DNA from: an uncultured Oribacterium sp.
GTDB taxonomy: Bacteria; Bacillota; Clostridia; Lachnospirales; Lachnospiraceae
Direction: 5' to 3'
Length of the DNA: 14,768 nt
Assembly: GCA_934279105.1 (NCBI GenBank)
Contig: CAKQWR010000033.1
Span: 1 to 14,768 of the forward strand
In this document: positions 14,125-14,768 of the stretch, one piece after another
Layout: the number at the start of each line of letters is the position of its first letter
Position numbering within the stretch: position 1 is the stretch's first letter
Translations under genes and position numbers: made by a program
Notes under the pieces: generated by a model
The model's database searches: none
What the model was told of the DNA's origin: nothing
What the model saw: the letters and a program-made list of their open reading frames with translations, nothing else

Positions 14125-14768
14125 ATGGCAAAGATTGATTTAACGAAGTATGGCATTACTGACACAACAGAAATCGTATACAATCCATCATACGAGGAGC
14201 TGTTCGCAGAAGAGACCAAGGAAGGTCTTACAGGCTATGAGAAGGGCTTCCAGACCGAGCTCGGCGCTGTAGACGTATTTACCGGCGTTTACACCGGTCG
14301 TTCTCCTAAGGATAAGTTCATCGTTATGGATGAGAACTCAAAGGACACTGTATGGTGGACCTCAGATGAGTATAAGAATGATAACCATCCGGCTTCCGAG
14401 GAGACCTGGGCAGCTGTGAAGGAAATCGCTCAGAAGGAGCTTTCCAACAAGAAGCTTTATGTAATCGATGGCTTCTGCGGCGCAAACAAGGACACTCGTA
14501 TGGCTGTTCGTTTCATCATGGAGGTTGCTTGGCAGGCTCATTTTGTAAAGAACATGTTCATCCGTCCAACCGCTGAGGAAGAAGCAAACTTCGAGCCGGA
14601 TTTCGTTGTTTACAACGCATCAAAGGCAAAGGTTGAGAACTGGAAGGAGCTTGGTCTCCACAGCGAGACTGCGGTTGTATTCAACATCACAAGCCACGAG
14701 CAGGTTATCGTAAACACCTGGTACGGCGGAGAGATGAAGAAGGGTATGTTCTCTATGATGAACTACTA
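14125..14768 (+). CDS. pckA: Phosphoenolpyruvate carboxykinase (ATP), 5' part
   Basis: The first 214 codons are present; the gene runs off the window. The enzyme makes phosphoenolpyruvate from oxaloacetate with ATP (gluconeogenesis), or works in reverse in CO2-fixing fermenters. Seen: [13 protein letters not shown] with the substrate-binding Arg at 59, [23 protein letters not shown], and near the edge [14 protein letters not shown] containing the family's active-site Tyr and Lys. AAAGAGG precedes the ATG. Codon use differs from the neighbours, with more GCT, CGT, GTT and GGT, as in highly expressed genes. The cre site upstream suggests carbon catabolite control. The ATP-dependent family, not the GTP one, is indicated by the GRSPKDK motif. 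Confidence 0.96.
   Translation, partial: MAKIDLTKYGITDTTEIVYNPSYEELFAEETKEGLTGYEKGFQTELGAVDVFTGVYTGRSPKDKFIVMDENSKDTVWWTSDEYKNDNHPASEETWAAVKEIAQKELSNKKLYVIDGFCGANKDTRMAVRFIMEVAWQAHFVKNMFIRPTAEEEANFEPDFVVYNASKAKVENWKELGLHSETAVVFNITSHEQVIVNTWYGGEMKKGMFSMMNY

Overview
The window looks like origin-proximal chromosome of a low-to-moderate G+C Gram-positive anaerobe, most likely a member of the Clostridia close to Lachnospiraceae. This is inferred from protein resemblance and gene order, not from a database search. Supporting points are the parA-parB-DUF4446 order beside a cluster of canonical parS sites, Bacillota-type Shine-Dalgarno sequences, a CcpA-type cre site at pckA, and a secreted CbiK-type lipoprotein of a kind I associate with Lachnospiraceae. 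There are no rRNA or tRNA genes, no insertion sequences and no CRISPR array.

Left part (1-5490): an intergenic region with a truncated copy of a hairpin repeat, a strong promoter and three perfect 16-bp parS sites. It is followed by a tight four-gene + strand run: parA, parB with an unusually long linker, a DUF4446 membrane protein, and a large membrane-anchored protein of unknown function with a predicted beta-propeller and a C39-peptidase-like end. Overlaps or very short gaps suggest one operon, so the last two may act with chromosome segregation or the envelope. That link is inference from context.

Middle (5491-9528): rsmA (16S rRNA dimethyltransferase) and an HD-domain hydrolase on the - strand, separated by an intrinsic terminator. 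A three-TM alkaline-phosphatase-superfamily glycerophosphotransferase (LtaS/OpgB type) with a charged C-terminal tail lies on the + strand. Each + gene meets the following - gene head to head across a nested palindrome of about 240 bp.

Right part (9529-14768): a translationally coupled - strand pair of DNA polymerase IV (dinB) and a Cof-type HAD phosphatase. On the + strand follow a CbiK-like lipoprotein with its own terminator and the 5' part of pckA. The pckA leader carries a cre site and a plausible branched RNA fold.

The most unusual feature is the repeat family at 1-82, 5493-5728 and 9274-9515. The two complete copies share a conserved core hairpin and two conserved flanking boxes, separated by two stems whose sequences differ completely between copies yet remain self-complementary (33/33 and 38/38 perfect in the outer stems). 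Both sit between convergent genes and look like bidirectional terminators built around a mobile or structured core. I do not recognise the family.
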